64,000 nt of DNA from Mycoplasma crocodyli MP145 (GCF_000025845.1 NC_014014.1:544367-608366); one strand, 5' to 3'. Shown: positions 21,890 through 34,987, counted from the first letter of the stretch. A program made the numbers and translations. The notes: a model not told the origin generated them from the letters alone.

Positions 21890-24800
21890 ATGAAAATTAG
21901 TAAAAAAACTAAAACAATTTTTATAACACAAACAATATCATTAAGTGCGGTTTTGGCTGCTAGTGCAGTATCAATAAGTGCAGAAAATAATAATGAATCT
22001 GGAAATACAAACAAACCCTATAATGAACAACTTATTGAAATAATTGATAAATGATACAAAGAAGATTTAAGTGAATATGATTACGAAGAAGCAAAAAATT
22101 ATAAAATAAGATTAAAAAATATTGAATATAATGAATTGCAAAATGAAATAACAAAAGAAAAATATGATGAATTACATGCTAAACTACTCAAATTAAAGTC
22201 GGATCTTGAAAAAATACGTTATAAGACAACTGTTTTAGAAAAAATAAAAAATCTTATTGAAAGTGCAGAAAAAGATTATGCAATAAAATCTATAGATTCT
22301 AAAATAACTTTTTATAAACAAGAATTAACTAAAATAAAAGAAGGTGTGGAAAAGTTCACTGGCGTTTATAATATGGCAGAAGATTCAAAAACTCAGATCT
22401 TAATAACCAAAGCAAAAAACGATGTAGAGAACTTTCTTGTTGAATTAACAGAGTATAGAAACAATGTTAAATCTTCTCTAGTTGGAAAAAATCATTTATC
22501 AGAAAATAGTGTTAAAAGCTTCGAAAATAGTGTTGATACAATATTTGAAAGATTTAACTATAATCCCTTAATAACAAAATTGTTATATGAAGAATATGTA
22601 AAAACCATTGAAACTTTAAAAGAAAATATTGATACTTATAAGGAAAAGATGGCAGAAATATTTAAAAGTGCAATAGAAAACAATAATAACTATCCTGATA
22701 AAAATACTGAATTAACCTTATGAACTGATATGGAACTTAAGAAAATACTTGCCGAATTTAATAATGAAATATCAGAACAGTTTACAAAAGAGAAGATTGA
22801 TATTTATGATAAAAAAATAGATGATGTGTTTTTCAAAGGGAAAGTAAAGTTAATACAAGAACTATGTGCAGAAGTTGAGTCTAAAGATTTCTTAAAAATA
22901 TATACTCCAGAAAGCCAAACTAAGTTTCTAGAAGCTATTAACGATATAAAGAACAATCCAGCAAAAATGCCTACAAAACGACTTTATTTGAGTGCTAGAA
23001 GTAATATTCGTCAAGCCATTAATAATAATAGACATTTTCTTGAAGGATGTAAATTAAAAATTACTAGAAAAATTAAATATAATGAGGAGAAAAAAAATCC
23101 TCATTATGTTAAAGAAAAAGCACAAAAAGCACAAAAAATGTTAATCGAATTAAAAACAAGAGTTGATTCGCTAAAGGAAAATGAATATTTTGAAGATTCA
23201 TATATTGAAGATTTAAAAATAATTAAAGAAATAGAAGAATTATTTATCTATTATAGAGATCAAGCAATTTTAGATTTAGAAAACGCTAAAACATTTTTAA
23301 GTGGAGTTACTAGAGAATTTACAAAAGAGTATTTTTTATCCGTTATAAATAAAAGAATATCATCATTAAAAACTAACGATATTGGTGAGGACAGTTATCA
23401 AAATGAAGTATGATATCTAAAAGAACAAATAGTAAAGAACATAAAAAATGAAATTGAAAATCAGACATTTCTAAAAAACTTTATTAAAACAATTAATTTT
23501 GATAACTATTCAAAGGAAGAAGAAGAAAAGTTTAACAAACTTGTAAAAGATTACAACAACCTATACGATACAACAACTATTCCTGGACCTGAATCCTTTC
23601 AAAATAGTATAAAGGAATTTTTAAGTGAGACAATAAGTAACAGAGATAGAATTATAGAATACCTTAACAAAAAAGTTCTTGCAATATACACTAGAATTAA
23701 ATCTTATTCAAAAATAGTTCAAAACAGATTTGAAACAGCAAGACAAGTACTTGTTAGAAAAATTTTTATACCTAAAAATATTACAAGACAAGAATATAAT
23801 AATTTAGAAATTGAAGTTAATAATTTAGAAAAAATATTAACCAACTCATCCGAACCTAATGATGTTGAGTTATATCTAGAATTAATCAATCTCGATATAT
23901 ATACAGAATTTAGTACAAATGTTTTTGTATCAAAAGTATTAGAAATCAGAAAAAAACTTTTACTTGAAGAAAATAAAGTTCCTGATAAGTTAGCAGAAAT
24001 CAAAAATGAAGTTAAAGAACTTGAAAAAGAACTTGTGTACAATAAAAAAGAACTACTTGATGAATTAAATAAATTTGAAACATTCATAAATGATACTTCA
24101 GATTATGTTAGACCCGATTCTATTACCCTAGCAAGATTAGAAGCTGACAAACTTAAAGATTTAATAAACGAAAACGAAAATGCCTTTTATACAAAGAATG
24201 TTCAAAGAACATGATTAATAAAAATTGGTGACCTTAAAAAAATACTTATATATAATAAAGCGTTTTTAAAAGAAGAACTTAAGAAATTATTGAATGAATA
24301 TAATAAACTAAAACCTACATTAGATAGTACGATTAATGAAACATTTAAGATTAAATATGACTATATCGATAACAATATAAATAAAGAGACAAATATAGGT
24401 AGCATTAAGTTTGATGAATACATAAAGGAAATTGATAAACTTTATGAATATTTCATTGATTATAAAACAAAATTACTAAATCAAATTAAAACTACTTTGG
24501 ATGCTAATTATGATATTTATACAGAAGAATCGGTTAATGACTTAAATAAATACCTTGTAAGTTTAAACTCGAAAATCACAGTATTAGATTTTGTTTCAAA
24601 GAAAACTTGTGAAACAAATATTATTGAAATCAATGAAAAAGTAAAAAATTCATTAATAAAAAATAAAGATGCTATCAATAATTATTTAACATCGATAAAT
24701 ACAACCATTGAAAACGAAAAAGATTATTACACACCTGAATCGTTGAGTTTATTTATAAAAGAAACCGCTAATATATCAACCAATATCAATAAAAATGATG

Positions 24801-26599
24801 AAGTTTCAAGAGTTAAATACAAAACATTTAAAAATGAGATAGATAAATCATTAGAGCTACTCAAAAAATACAAAAATATTCTTCTAGAAACAATAGAATC
24901 TATGAAAGTTCAAGATGAAAGTAAATATACTAAAGAATCTATAGACAAGATGATTATAGAACTAGAGAAAATCAATACACAAGTTTTCTCAATGGATAAA
25001 ATTAGTAGTAAAGAATATCAAGATTTTGATAGCAAAATTAGAGATTTATTAAAAATATTAGAATGAAAAATCAATTCAAAAGACGATTTATTACTATATA
25101 TTAATAGTATTAACTTAGATATTTATACGGTTTCTAGTACAAATGAATTCAATGAGAAAATAGTTATTATTAAAAACAAATTGAATCTTGATGAAAATAA
25201 CAATATTGAAAAATTAAAATCTATCAAAACAGAAGTTAGTCTATTAAAAGAAAAATTAGTACTTAATCAAAAAGAACTATTGGATAATCTAAATGTAAAA
25301 AGAAATGAAATAACTCTCGATGAGCAATACTATACATCAGAATCATTTAATAACGTAGAAAACGAATTCATTAAATTGCAAGATGATATCAATAAAAAAG
25401 GTAAATATTACTTTACAAAAGATAAACAACAACCACTTCTCGAAAAAATAAATAATATTAGCAAAAAATTAATCTCTAATAAAAACTTTTTGGTTCAAGA
25501 ACTTGAAAAATTAAATGAGGAATTTAAAAAACAAGAAGCTAAATTAGATGCAAATATAAAAAACTTATATAAGACCGGTTATAATGTTCTAGAACCAAAG
25601 ATCAACCACGAAGAGAAATTTAACAGAATACAAACTAATGAATACAAACTAAAAATTGATGAATTGTATGATTTATTTATGAATTTTAAGGAACAATTAT
25701 TATTAGAAATTAAAAAAGCATTAGAAAGTGATTATGATATTTTCTCAGAAGAATCATTTAATGAATTAAATAAATACTTAAACACTTACAATGAAATAAT
25801 CAAATCTAAGGATCACATTTCTAAAAAATCTTATGACGATTCAATTAAGGATATTAACAAAAGTGTTCAAAATCTTTTAATAAGAAACAAGGAAAATATC
25901 ATCAAACACTTTAATGAAACAACATTATTAGTAGAAAATGAAAAAGATTTTTATACAAACGATTCACTTCAAACATTCAAGAATGAAGTTAAGATAATTT
26001 CAGAAAATATTGAAAATAAAGATGAATTAACAAGAAGTGAATTCAAAACATATAAACAAAGAATTGATAACAGTTTAAACTTGCTAAAAAGATTTAAAGA
26101 TATTCTACTTAAAACAATTTCATCAATGAGAACTCAAGATGAAAGTAAATTTACTAAAACATCTATAGAAAAGATGATTATGCAATTAAATAAAATCAAT
26201 AATCAAGTAAATGACCACGAAAAAATAAACAATTCTCAATACAATGATTATGATAAAAAATTGAGAGATTTATCAAAACTATTATTAACATATAAAGATC
26301 AATTATTAGATGATATTGAAAAACTAAAATCTGATAAGAAAGAGAATGATTATAAGAAAAAAGCTTTTCAAAAATTTACTAAACATATTAACAAAAAAGA
26401 AAGTCAAATAAGAAAATTGGGAGACTTAACACCTTCATCTTATATTGATGAAAAAACTTCTTTAGATAAAATTGCTAATATGCTTAACGATGGTGCTGGT
26501 ACACCTAAAAATGCTTTACTTGCATTTTCGATGTTAAGTACAATTGGTGCTATAATCACATTAATATTAATGATTATCAAAAAGAAAACAAAACATTAA
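21890..26599 (+). CDS. Giant FIVAR-like repeat surface protein (1569 aa)
   Basis: Start after GAGGAAAA. Signal peptide (MKISKKTKTIFITQTISLSA...SAVSISA) without lipobox, and a single C-terminal membrane helix followed by KKKTKH, so it is exported and anchored at its C-terminus. The body is helical and built of repeated ~50-residue units of the form YT.eS...l...l..i......is...Y......i...l..L, resembling FIVAR modules of surface adhesins. At least six such units are recognisable, and a block of about 190 residues is duplicated in the last half. The LPXTG sorting signal of Gram-positive relatives is absent, as expected for wall-less cells. Likely an elongated surface rod for adhesion; the ligand is unknown. 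Confidence 0.8.
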
Positions 26600-26613
26600 T
26601 TATAAAATATGTA

Positions 26614-26645
26614 AACAAAGTCAAAGTAAACGACTTTGTTTTTTA
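26614..26645 (+). terminator. Rho-independent terminator after the FIVAR-like protein
   Basis: AACAAAGTC, nine-base loop, GACTTTGTT followed by T-run. Perfect 9-bp stem 15 bases after the stop codon. Confidence 0.88.
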
Positions 26646-26763
26646 TAATTTTTATGCTTATAATAATAATGTAATACAATATAAATAAGTATTATATAAG
26701 AAGAAAAAATGACTAAAAAAGTGTTAATTAATCAAATTAACTAATGCAACAAGGAATATTTCA

Positions 26764-26850
26764 ATGAAGATTAAAAACGGATTTAAGAAAATAATTAGTA
26801 ATGTTGAAAGCAAACTTTTTGATAGTTTTTACTTTATAGACGACAATTAA
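26764..26850 (+). CDS. Possible 28-aa peptide
   Basis: MKIKNGFKKI start with AAGGA seven bases upstream; the peptide is basic at its start, acidic at its end (FIDDN). It lies between two terminators with its own promoter-like TATAAT region near 26650-26690 and is followed 11 bases later by a hairpin. A second tiny reading (MTKKVLINQIN, 26709) precedes it. It could be a small peptide gene or chance; the separate transcription unit is the only argument for it. Confidence 0.25.
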   Translation: MKIKNGFKKIISNVESKLFDSFYFIDDN

Positions 26851-26860
26851 GATCAATAAT

Positions 26861-26889
26861 ATAAAACCAGGAAAAGATCCCGGTTTTAT
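26861..26889 (+). terminator. Terminator-like hairpin
   Basis: ATAAAACC with inner GG pairs to CC and GGTTTTAT around a seven-base loop, followed by ATTTTGATTTTT. It ends the small-peptide unit. From here to 26998 nothing else is recognisable. Confidence 0.65.
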
Positions 26890-26998
26890 ATTTTGATTTT
26901 TAAAATTTTGTCATCAAATGAAATACTTTGACTTCTTTTTTTTACCTTTGTTTAAGGCTTTTTAGTTTTTTCATTATTTCTTATATATCATATTTTTA

Positions 26999-27415
26999 TT
27001 AGTTAAATTTATCGATATTTTTATAATATTTAACTAATATTAATCATTCAGACAATGTGGTAATTATGCTTAAAAATAAAATTATTGAATTTATAATATA
27101 AGAGTTAAATATTTCTTTATCATAAATTACAAAATAAATTACATTAATTAAGCTAACTGAAATTAACAGTATCGAAAATACAATAAGACTTACTAATGAA
27201 AATATTTTATATCAGAATAATCTATATTTCCCATCTAGTGAGCAATAAATATTTATCGCTAAATAAATCATTATTACACTAATTATGATTGCTATTATCG
27301 AACCAACTAGATTTTGCAATATTAAATTAACAATGAAAAATATTACAAATATAGAAGATGAAATTACATTGAACATTATAGGCCATAAATCTTTTTTACT
27401 GTTTTTAGTCTTCAT
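26999..27415 (-). CDS. Four-helix membrane protein of unknown function
   Basis: 138 aa, start after AAGGAATCAT. Four hydrophobic helices cover nearly the whole chain, ending in a short KYYKNIDKFN tail. Its start overlaps the end of the nucleotidyltransferase-like gene by 11 bases, so it is the last gene of that three-gene operon. No family recognised; a membrane partner of the upstream proteins is the simplest inference. Confidence 0.7.
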
Positions 27416-28739
27416 ATGATTCCTTTAAGATTTGTAGAATAATGATATTTCTAATATCAACTTTAACTTCTTTTTCTTTTGCTTCTATTTTAAATAGAAC
27501 AAAAAGATTTGATAAATTATTTTTTTTCATTTCTGTTAATTCATTTTTATAATAATTAAAATAATTATCATAATTAATTTTTACATTTAAATTTTTGATA
27601 TCCGAGTAATCTAAAACAATTTTTTTGTCAACTAATGATAAGACGCTTTTATCTCACGAACCCGATATTCTATTTATAGATTTATTAAATTGTAAAAATT
27701 TTTGTGATGAAGTTAACTTTTTAGTTATTAATTCTAGTCACAAGAATACTTCATGCATATTTTTTTGTTTTCATTGATAATCTTTTAAAAAATTGTTTAG
27801 TTTTAAAATAGTATCTTCATCATATAAATTGAATAATTTGCTTTGATTAATTAACATTTCAAAGAATGAATTAGATAAGATTAATAACTCAAAATTTTCA
27901 TAAAATTTCTTGAAACTAAATACACGTTTTTTTGATAAAAGAAACGCAATATCAGCCAATGTATTATTCATTTTTTTAATGATTAAATCATTGTTAAAGT
28001 CTTTATTTACCTGAAGAATTTTAAAGAATTGAGAATACTTCATAGCCAACATTCAATAGTAATTAGGAATATTAACATCATTATAATTACAATATGACTT
28101 TTTAGTGATTGTTTTAACATTTAACACTTCAATTGGATGATTAGTATACTTGCCTTTTCCTAAATTTAAATTATTACTTTCAAAGGTAAAATTTTCAAAT
28201 TTTAATTTTTCTGTATCTAGCCTTTTATTAGAATTACCTAAGAAATCAATATCATTAAACTCTCTATAATAATCTTTATATTTATACGCAATAGAACAAC
28301 TACCTTGTAAAACAAGATTATTTGAATTCATGAATTTAATAAACTTAACTAAGTCAGTTTTAAATACATTTTTATTGACTTTTAAATCGGTTATGTTTGA
28401 GTATTGAAACTTAATAAAGTAATAACATTTTAATCACTTTATTCCTTTAAAAATATTTTTTTGATATTGATATTGAACTCCTAGAATAGTTATATTAATA
28501 AGTATCAATCAAATTAATGGAATTACTATAATGGAAAAAATAATACAACTATTTAAAATGAATTTGATAGTTTTACTATATGACTCTTCGTTTTTATATG
28601 AATAAATAATCAATGCAACACAAAGCATTATGAAAAATACAACAAATAATGAAGATACAATTACTTCAAAATGTATTCTATTTCTCTTTATATTATTTAA
28701 TTGTTTAAATTTGTTTTCTGTTTTATTGTTTAGTAGCAT
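27405..28739 (-). CDS. Membrane-anchored nucleotidyltransferase (AbiEii-like)
   Basis: 444 aa from the ATG at MLLNNKTENK (a TTG 21 bases upstream is possible). Two N-terminal membrane helices (about residues 22-47 and 58-85) are followed by a polymerase-beta-type nucleotidyltransferase core: G146-S147 in LQGSCSIAY and the metal pair D163-I-D165 in FNDIDFLG, the hG[GS]...DhD signature used by AbiEii/MenT toxins and related enzymes. Downstream WMLAMKYSQFF and the following helices fit the AbiEii C-domain. The usual partner, an AbiEi antitoxin, is not next to it. It overlaps both neighbours. The nucleotide substrate and target are unknown; fusion to membrane helices is unusual for this family. 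Confidence 0.65.
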
Positions 28740-29614
28740 ATGTTTGGTAAAGTTCCTCAATCATTTTTATTATCATATTCCATTTTTAATTTTGTTGCTT
28801 TGAGATATAACTCTGTAATGTAATTTCTAAATTTTCTAACATCCCATTTAATTGTAAATTTAGTTCATATGTTAATTCCAAAATCTAAATTACAAATATT
28901 ATCATAAGACTTTTTTACAATATTATCAATTACATCAATATCATATTTACCTTTATGAAAAGCACTACCAATATTTTCTAATGAATTTATAACTCCGTCA
29001 ACAAATTTTAATACCGTATTATTTCCATAATTATTTATTGCTTTAATTATCTCACCAACACCAGCTATTATAGTAGCTGATTGATCTACAAAATCATTCC
29101 CTGTATTAATGCCAGACATAGCATCAGACAATCACTGACCACTCGTTAGAAAAGCCTCATCAAAAGCAACTTTAAATATTGATCTTCAAGCTTTAAATGA
29201 ATATATATTGTTTCGTATTCTTCAATTATATGATTTTATCATACCATTTCATTCATCATCAGTAATAAAATCTCCAAGCGACATTTGCTGACTATTGCTC
29301 ATAAGAATAACTTGTCGATTATTAATTTCGCTTTCAATAACGTTTGTGTTAAATGTTTTTGTTTTCAATATTTTTTCATCAATCCATTTTAAAACCTGGT
29401 TGATATCTTCGTTTAACTTTTTATTTATTAATAAATATGAAGCTAAATCACTATGATTTTTTTTGTATTTATTAATAAATAAAAAGTCATCTTTAACCAA
29501 ATTATTTTTTTGCAATAATTTTTTATATAAAACGTTGTTTTCAAAATTAAAAACAAAATTTATTTTTTCATCAATTTCTTGATTTTTTACTATGTTTTGA
29601 TTATTTATCATCAT
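28730..29614 (-). CDS. First protein of the nucleotidyltransferase operon (294 aa)
   Basis: Begins MMINNQNIVKNQEI; AGGAG lies before the double ATG, the second being better spaced. The first 130 residues are charged and helical, the middle (ATIIAGVGEIIKAINNYG) is a glycine-containing hydrophobic segment like a membrane-inserting or amphipathic helix, and the end is soluble. No signal peptide. Overlaps the next gene by 10 bases. No family recognised. In an operon with a toxin-like nucleotidyltransferase it might be an immunity or effector component. Confidence 0.65.
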
Positions 29615-29773
29615 TCTCCTATAGTATTAATACTATAATAAGTATATATAAATTTAAGTTATATTATTAAATTAAATAAAAATATAAATTGATTATATAA
29701 ATAAGTAGTGAATTTTATACTTACAAAAACTTTCATACAATCTTAATAGAAATAACCACTAATCATTAATATA

Positions 29774-29802
29774 AAAAACCAGGAATTGAACCTAGTTTTA
29801 AA
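29774..29802 (-). terminator. Rho-independent terminator of pfkA
   Basis: On the minus strand AAAACTAGG, loop, CCTGGTTTT, then T-rich sequence, directly after the pfkA stop. The 160 bases between it and the upstream start of the 294-aa gene are AT-rich and hold that gene's promoter. Confidence 0.8.
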
Positions 29803-30780
29803 TTATAAAATTTTATTTAATTTATTATATTTTTGAAGTTTTACTCTTGCTTTTTCTTTTGCTTTATTAACCATGCTTAACGCTTCAAGTATTGGTGTCC
29901 CAACAATATCATTATTAATTACTCCTATAGCTAAACCCGATTTACCTTCAAGAATTAATTCAACTGCTTTTATACCAAATAACGATGAAAGGATTCTTTC
30001 TTGTGCAGTTGGTCTTCCACCTCTTTGAACATGGGCCAAAGAAGTTGCTCTTGTAGTTCATTTTGTTTTTTCTTCAATTGCTTTTTCAAGATATTTTAAG
30101 TCATATCTCTTTTCTGAAACAATGATAATAACACTTCTTCTTTTTTCTTGTAAGGTTAATTCATAAGCTAGATTTGCCATATCAGGAATTGAAATAACAT
30201 GGTCACTTGTTGCTATAATTTCAGCACCAGTTGCTAGACCACTATAAAGAGCTAAATCACCACATTCATTCCCCATTACTTCAACAATCATAATTCTTTT
30301 ATGTGAAGTTGCTGTATCTCTAATTTTGTCAATAGAATCAACGATTGTATTAAGTGCTGTATCATATCCTATAGTATAATCACTTGATGCTATATCGTTA
30401 TCAATTGTTCCAGGAATTCCAATTGTTTTGAAACCTTTTTCATGCAACAATTGAGCACCCATATAACTTCCATCTCCACCAATTACTATTAGTGAATCAA
30501 TACCTTTTTTCATTAGATTTTCTATGGCTACATTTCTTACTTCTTCATTCTTAAATTCTGGAAAACGAGCTGAATAGATAGCTGTTCCACCTTGTGATTG
30601 AACGTGGTCTAAATCTAGATCATCTGTTAATTTAATATTATTCTCATACAACCCTTTAAAACCTTCATAAACAATATAAGGAGTTAATCCATTACTTTTT
30701 GCACATCTAATAATTGCGCATAAAGCAGGGTTCATTCCTGGTGCATCTCCACCTGAAGTTAAAATCGCTATTTTTTTCAT
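29803..30780 (-). CDS. pfkA: ATP-dependent 6-phosphofructokinase
   Basis: 325 aa, the usual size. Start at MKKIAILTSGG, with GGAGG seven bases before it; four more upstream codons are unlikely. ATP-binding GGDGSYMGA, the catalytic GTIDNDI region with active-site Asp, the fructose-6-phosphate MGNECGDLA motif and AHVQRGGRPTAQER are all present. Commits fructose-6-phosphate to glycolysis, the main energy pathway of fermenting mycoplasmas, so the organism probably ferments sugar. Transcribed alone, ending at its own terminator. Confidence 0.97.
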
Positions 30781-30858
30781 ATTGACCTCCAATTAATATA
30801 AGCATTATTTGTATTTAATTTTATATTTTTTTATGAAAAATACAATAAAATATTTATT

Positions 30859-32493
30859 ATGATAAAAAATAATAAAATTGATAATGAAAACTATTGAAAT
30901 TTTAGTCATTTATTCCCAAAAGATATATTAGAAAATATTTGAGATGTTGAATTTTTATCGTACGGGTATCACAATATTTCTTTTAAAGCAAAATATCAAA
31001 ATTCTAAAGTAATTATTAGAGTTCCTTTTAAATCATTTAAACTTGAAAAGTTACTTGAAAATGAAGAAAAATATAATGTAACTTTTGTCGGTTCTGCTCA
31101 AGATGATTACTTAGTTAACCATAAAAATGAAGGAAATTTTTACAAACAAAGTTATGATCTTATATACTACAAAAACGGTGTATATATTAAAAAATTTATA
31201 GAAGGTAGCACACTTGAAACAATTGATTTTTCAAAACAAGAAAATGATTGAATAAAAGAAAAAGTTATTAAGAAACTTAAAGAATTTCACTCTAAAAAAC
31301 TTGAAAATATTGATAATTTTGATTGATTTACTTACAGGAGTGATGATCCTAAATTTAAAGAACTTGTTGAAAAATATAAAGATGATGAATTAAATCTTAT
31401 TCATGGAGATCTTGCTGCTAAAAATATTATTCTTGATAAAAATAATAATATTCACTTTATTGACTATGAATGAGTAAGATATGGAAATAGAGCTTTTGAT
31501 ATAATTTCACTTAAAAATCTTTTGAAGCTCACAAACATACAACTATCAAAAGAATTCGGTATTGAAATGGAAGTACTCAAGGACTTTGAGTATCTCAAAA
31601 AAATCTTTGATAAAGATGCATATAAAAAGGTTTATGACAAATTAAATGAATATAATACAACTTCATTAAGTAAATATAAGAGAGTTTATAAACTTGGACA
31701 ATATCTTTTTAAAGTCTTGAGAGAAAGTGATAGATATACTTTTGATACAACTTTAATAGAAAGTTATAACCTTACGCCAATTATTTATTATAGAGATAAA
31801 AACTATGAAATAAGCGAATTTATTTATAAGAAACAATTTGGTAGATATGTTGACATGACAACTCCGGTATGAAATGCTGTTTTAAAGTTAAGCCAAATAA
31901 GAGTTAAGTCTCTTGAAGGAGTTAAATTTGACGAATTGCCAGTTGTTATCTACATAAATAATTATTATAAAGATAAACCAAAAAAAAGGTTAATTGCCTT
32001 TATCTTAAATCAAGTTAGATTGCACACAAACTTAACTCATTTAGTTCATTATGACATCAAATATGGTAATCATATTTATACAGAAAATAAAAAGGTTAAA
32101 TTTGTTGATTTTACTTATGCAAGCATTGGAGATATTTCATACAATTATGCAAATATAGCAAGTAGTTTAAGAAATCATAGTTATGACCAAGCATCCATAA
32201 AAAAATTAACTGATGAAATGAAGGAAACTTTTACAAATATAAGTTATATGGCTTGTTTGGTTCTATCAAGTTTATTCAACTATGTTAAAACAAAAACATT
32301 AGAACCTAAAAACAAAAAATTCACATCGATGTATTTTCAATTAATGATTTTTGGACTAGAACAAATTAGAGATTTTCAAATGCAAAGTGCTCTTAAACTT
32401 AAAGAAGAAACGGGTGATGAACTTTATTCGCTTTATGTTAAACATCAGTGATCAAAGTTTAATTGAGATGACCTTAGAAAAAAGGCTATTTAA
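30859..32493 (+). CDS. Tandem choline-kinase/APH-like fusion protein
   Basis: 544 aa with two complete phosphotransferase catalytic loops. First domain: HGDLAAKN at residues 182-189 and FIDYEW with D202. Second: HYDIKYGN at 397-404 and FVDFTY with D417. The Brenner-type HxDxxxxN and DFE-like metal Asp are kept in both, though in the second HGD is HYD and the Glu after the DF is lost. Family members (LicA, aminoglycoside/choline kinases) have one domain. It may phosphorylate choline, ethanolamine or a sugar for glycolipids; substrate not readable. TTTATTATG lies upstream; no strong ribosome site. Convergent with the transporter operon. Confidence 0.8.
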
Positions 32494-32508
32494 AAAACGT
32501 ACAGCTAA

Positions 32509-34263
32509 TTAACTGCATGTTTTTATTTTGTTATAAATGGTTGTTGTTTTTTTCTTAATGAAATCATAATTTTTATAGATTTCTGAAAATAAATTAATTA
32601 CAATTATACTAATAGAAGAAATTCAAATATAAGCCATCGCTCTGTTTGGTTGATATTTAATTTGATTCATGTTTTGATTAATAAAAGATCCTATTCGTAA
32701 TTCACCTGAACTAAAAGCTGAATACGTAATAGCATTTCTAAAACCTAATTCAAAATAAAGTACAAGAAGCAGGATTAATTCTTTTTTTATAGATGGAATT
32801 AAATAACTTTTATAAATTTTAAAATTACTTATATTTTGTATTTTTAAATTTTCAATAAATGCAAAATCTAATGTATCAATTGTTTCGTAAAGTCTTTTAG
32901 TAAATGAAGATGATGAATGTAACGATAATACAAAAATAAGTAAGGTTATTTTGCTGTTTAATATTGGATTAAATATATAAATTAACATAACACTTGGAAT
33001 AACTCTAATTAAAGTATTGATAAATTTAAATATAAAACTTGTTCTTATCCCCTTTAATTTATATAAGCTCATATATAAAATATAAAAACTAAATATGATC
33101 ATAATAATTAGGCTATAAAGTGAAAATTTAAGAGCTTGATATATTTGAAGAAACGGATTATAATCCAACGAATTATTTAATTTAATTACACTTCAGTCAA
33201 CATTAAAAACACTTTTAAAAAAATCTTTAGTTTGTTGAATTGATGTTCTAGAAATATTGATTGTTGAAACAACAACTATGCTACTTATAATTAAAATAAT
33301 AAACAATGTTATTTTTAAAATTTTTTTAACATCTTTTTTTGAAACTAACTTTTTAAAATCCGTCTCTTTATTAATTTTACTTACATCATCAAATAAATAT
33401 TTTTTAAGGATGAAGTTTAAAATTTCAAGCATAATAATGAATATAAATAATATTAATAACGGAATTGAAATCTGAGAAAAATATTGATCGCTGCTACCCG
33501 AAAAGTTAATTAAAATTCCTATTCCACTAAGCCCTAATATTGATATTATTGAGCCTCATCTTATATTAGATTCAAATGAATAAATAAATAACGAAGCAAA
33601 TCTGCTAAATAATCTCTTGAAAATATGATTATAAAAAGAAATTATTTTTATATCACCTTGTTTTATTGAATCATAGTAATCTTTAATATTAAAAGAGTCG
33701 ATAGCATCTATAAAATACTTATGTAATCAAAGTCATGAAAATCACATAAAGACCATAACCATAGCCATTTCCGGATAAAAACCAATCATAAATAAATTTA
33801 TAAAAACAAGTTCTGGAATAGATCTTAAAAATAAAATAATTGATTTTACTATGATTGAAAAATATTTGTTAACTGAATATTTACTAGAAAAAAATGATGT
33901 TAATAATGCTAGTAAAAATCCTATAAAAGTTCCTGATAAAGTAGTTTTTATTGTAATAAAAAGATATTTAAATGAAAGAGATCAGTTGTTAGTTTTTCCA
34001 AGTAAATAAGTGCTTTCACTATCAAAAGAAAATAATTTTTTTAAGTTTTTTGCAAATAATTTAAAACCGAATTTATCTGCAAAAGAATAATCTAAGAATG
34101 CAAAAAAAGTAATTATTAATACTATTGTTAAAAATAGAAATATATACTTCCAAAAACTTCTTAGTTGTTTTTTTGTGCTTTGATTTTTAGATGAAACATT
34201 ATAAAAAAAAAGGTTTGAATTTATTGAGATATTTTTTAGTCTAGTAGTTTTTTTAATTTTCAT
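32509..34263 (-). CDS. ABC transporter permease, PhnE/p69-like, double domain
   Basis: 584 aa with about 12 hydrophobic helices falling into two similar halves joined near residue 290. Each half holds an EAA-like loop typical of PhnE-type permeases (YETIDTLDFAFIENLKIQN in the second). Matches the p69 membrane component of the M. hyorhinis p37/p29/p69 system. The start lies inside the last 28 bases of the ATPase gene. With the upstream TPP riboswitch, the cargo is probably thiamine or thiamine pyrophosphate rather than phosphonate. Confidence 0.82.
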
Positions 34264-34979
34264 AAATCTAGTTTCTTAGTATCTTCATGGACTAAGATTT
34301 TTCCATTTTTTATTGCTATTATTTCATCAAACTTTTCTAAGGCTAAGTTTAAATCATGAATATTTACTATGACACTTATATTTTTTTCTTGATTCAATTT
34401 TCTTAATAAATCTAAAACATCATTAGAATTTTTAAAATCTAAATTAGATGTAGGTTCATCAGCTAGAATTAATTCAACATCTTTTAATAATAATTTTGCT
34501 ATTTCAACTCTTTGTTGTTGCCCACCACTAAGCTCATCAACCCTTACAAAAGATTTGTTTAAAATTTTTAGTTCGTCTAATACTTCAAAGATTTTTATTT
34601 TTTGTTGTTTGGTTAAAATATTAAATAATTTATAAAATCAATTTTTATAATTATTAAAACTCTTTGTTATATTGTGGAAAACATTTTGACTATCTATTAA
34701 GTTTGGTTTCTGACTTAAAAAACCAACTTTTTTTATTATATTTTTTCATTCTTTTTTTGTTATCTTACCTATATCAGAACCAAATAACTCAACTAATCCT
34801 TTTGTAGGTAAAAAGTATTTGGTTAAAATTTTAAAAACGGTCGTTTTACCAGAGCCACTTTGCCCTACGACAGCAACCATTTTCCCCTTGTTTATAGTTA
34901 AATTAAAATTTTCATACAGCAAAAATTCATCATTAATTTTTAATGAGACATCTTTTAATTTAACTATATTTTGATCCAT
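34236..34979 (-). CDS. ABC transporter ATPase, PhnC/p29-like
   Basis: 247 aa. Walker A GQSGSGKTT, signature [16 protein letters not shown], Walker B LILADEPTSNLD and switch His in IVNIHD are all intact. Energises the p69 permease. The ATG follows 8 bases after the p37 stop (AAGGAAAAT precedes it), so it is translationally coupled in a p37-p29-p69 order identical to M. hyorhinis. Commonly annotated as phosphonate transporter, but the riboswitch indicates thiamine-type cargo. Confidence 0.92.
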
Positions 34980-34987
34980 ATTTTCCT

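Noticed and set aside
26709..26744. 11-codon reading MTKKVLINQIN
   Set aside because: Too short and without conserved features; mentioned only in the neighbouring entry.
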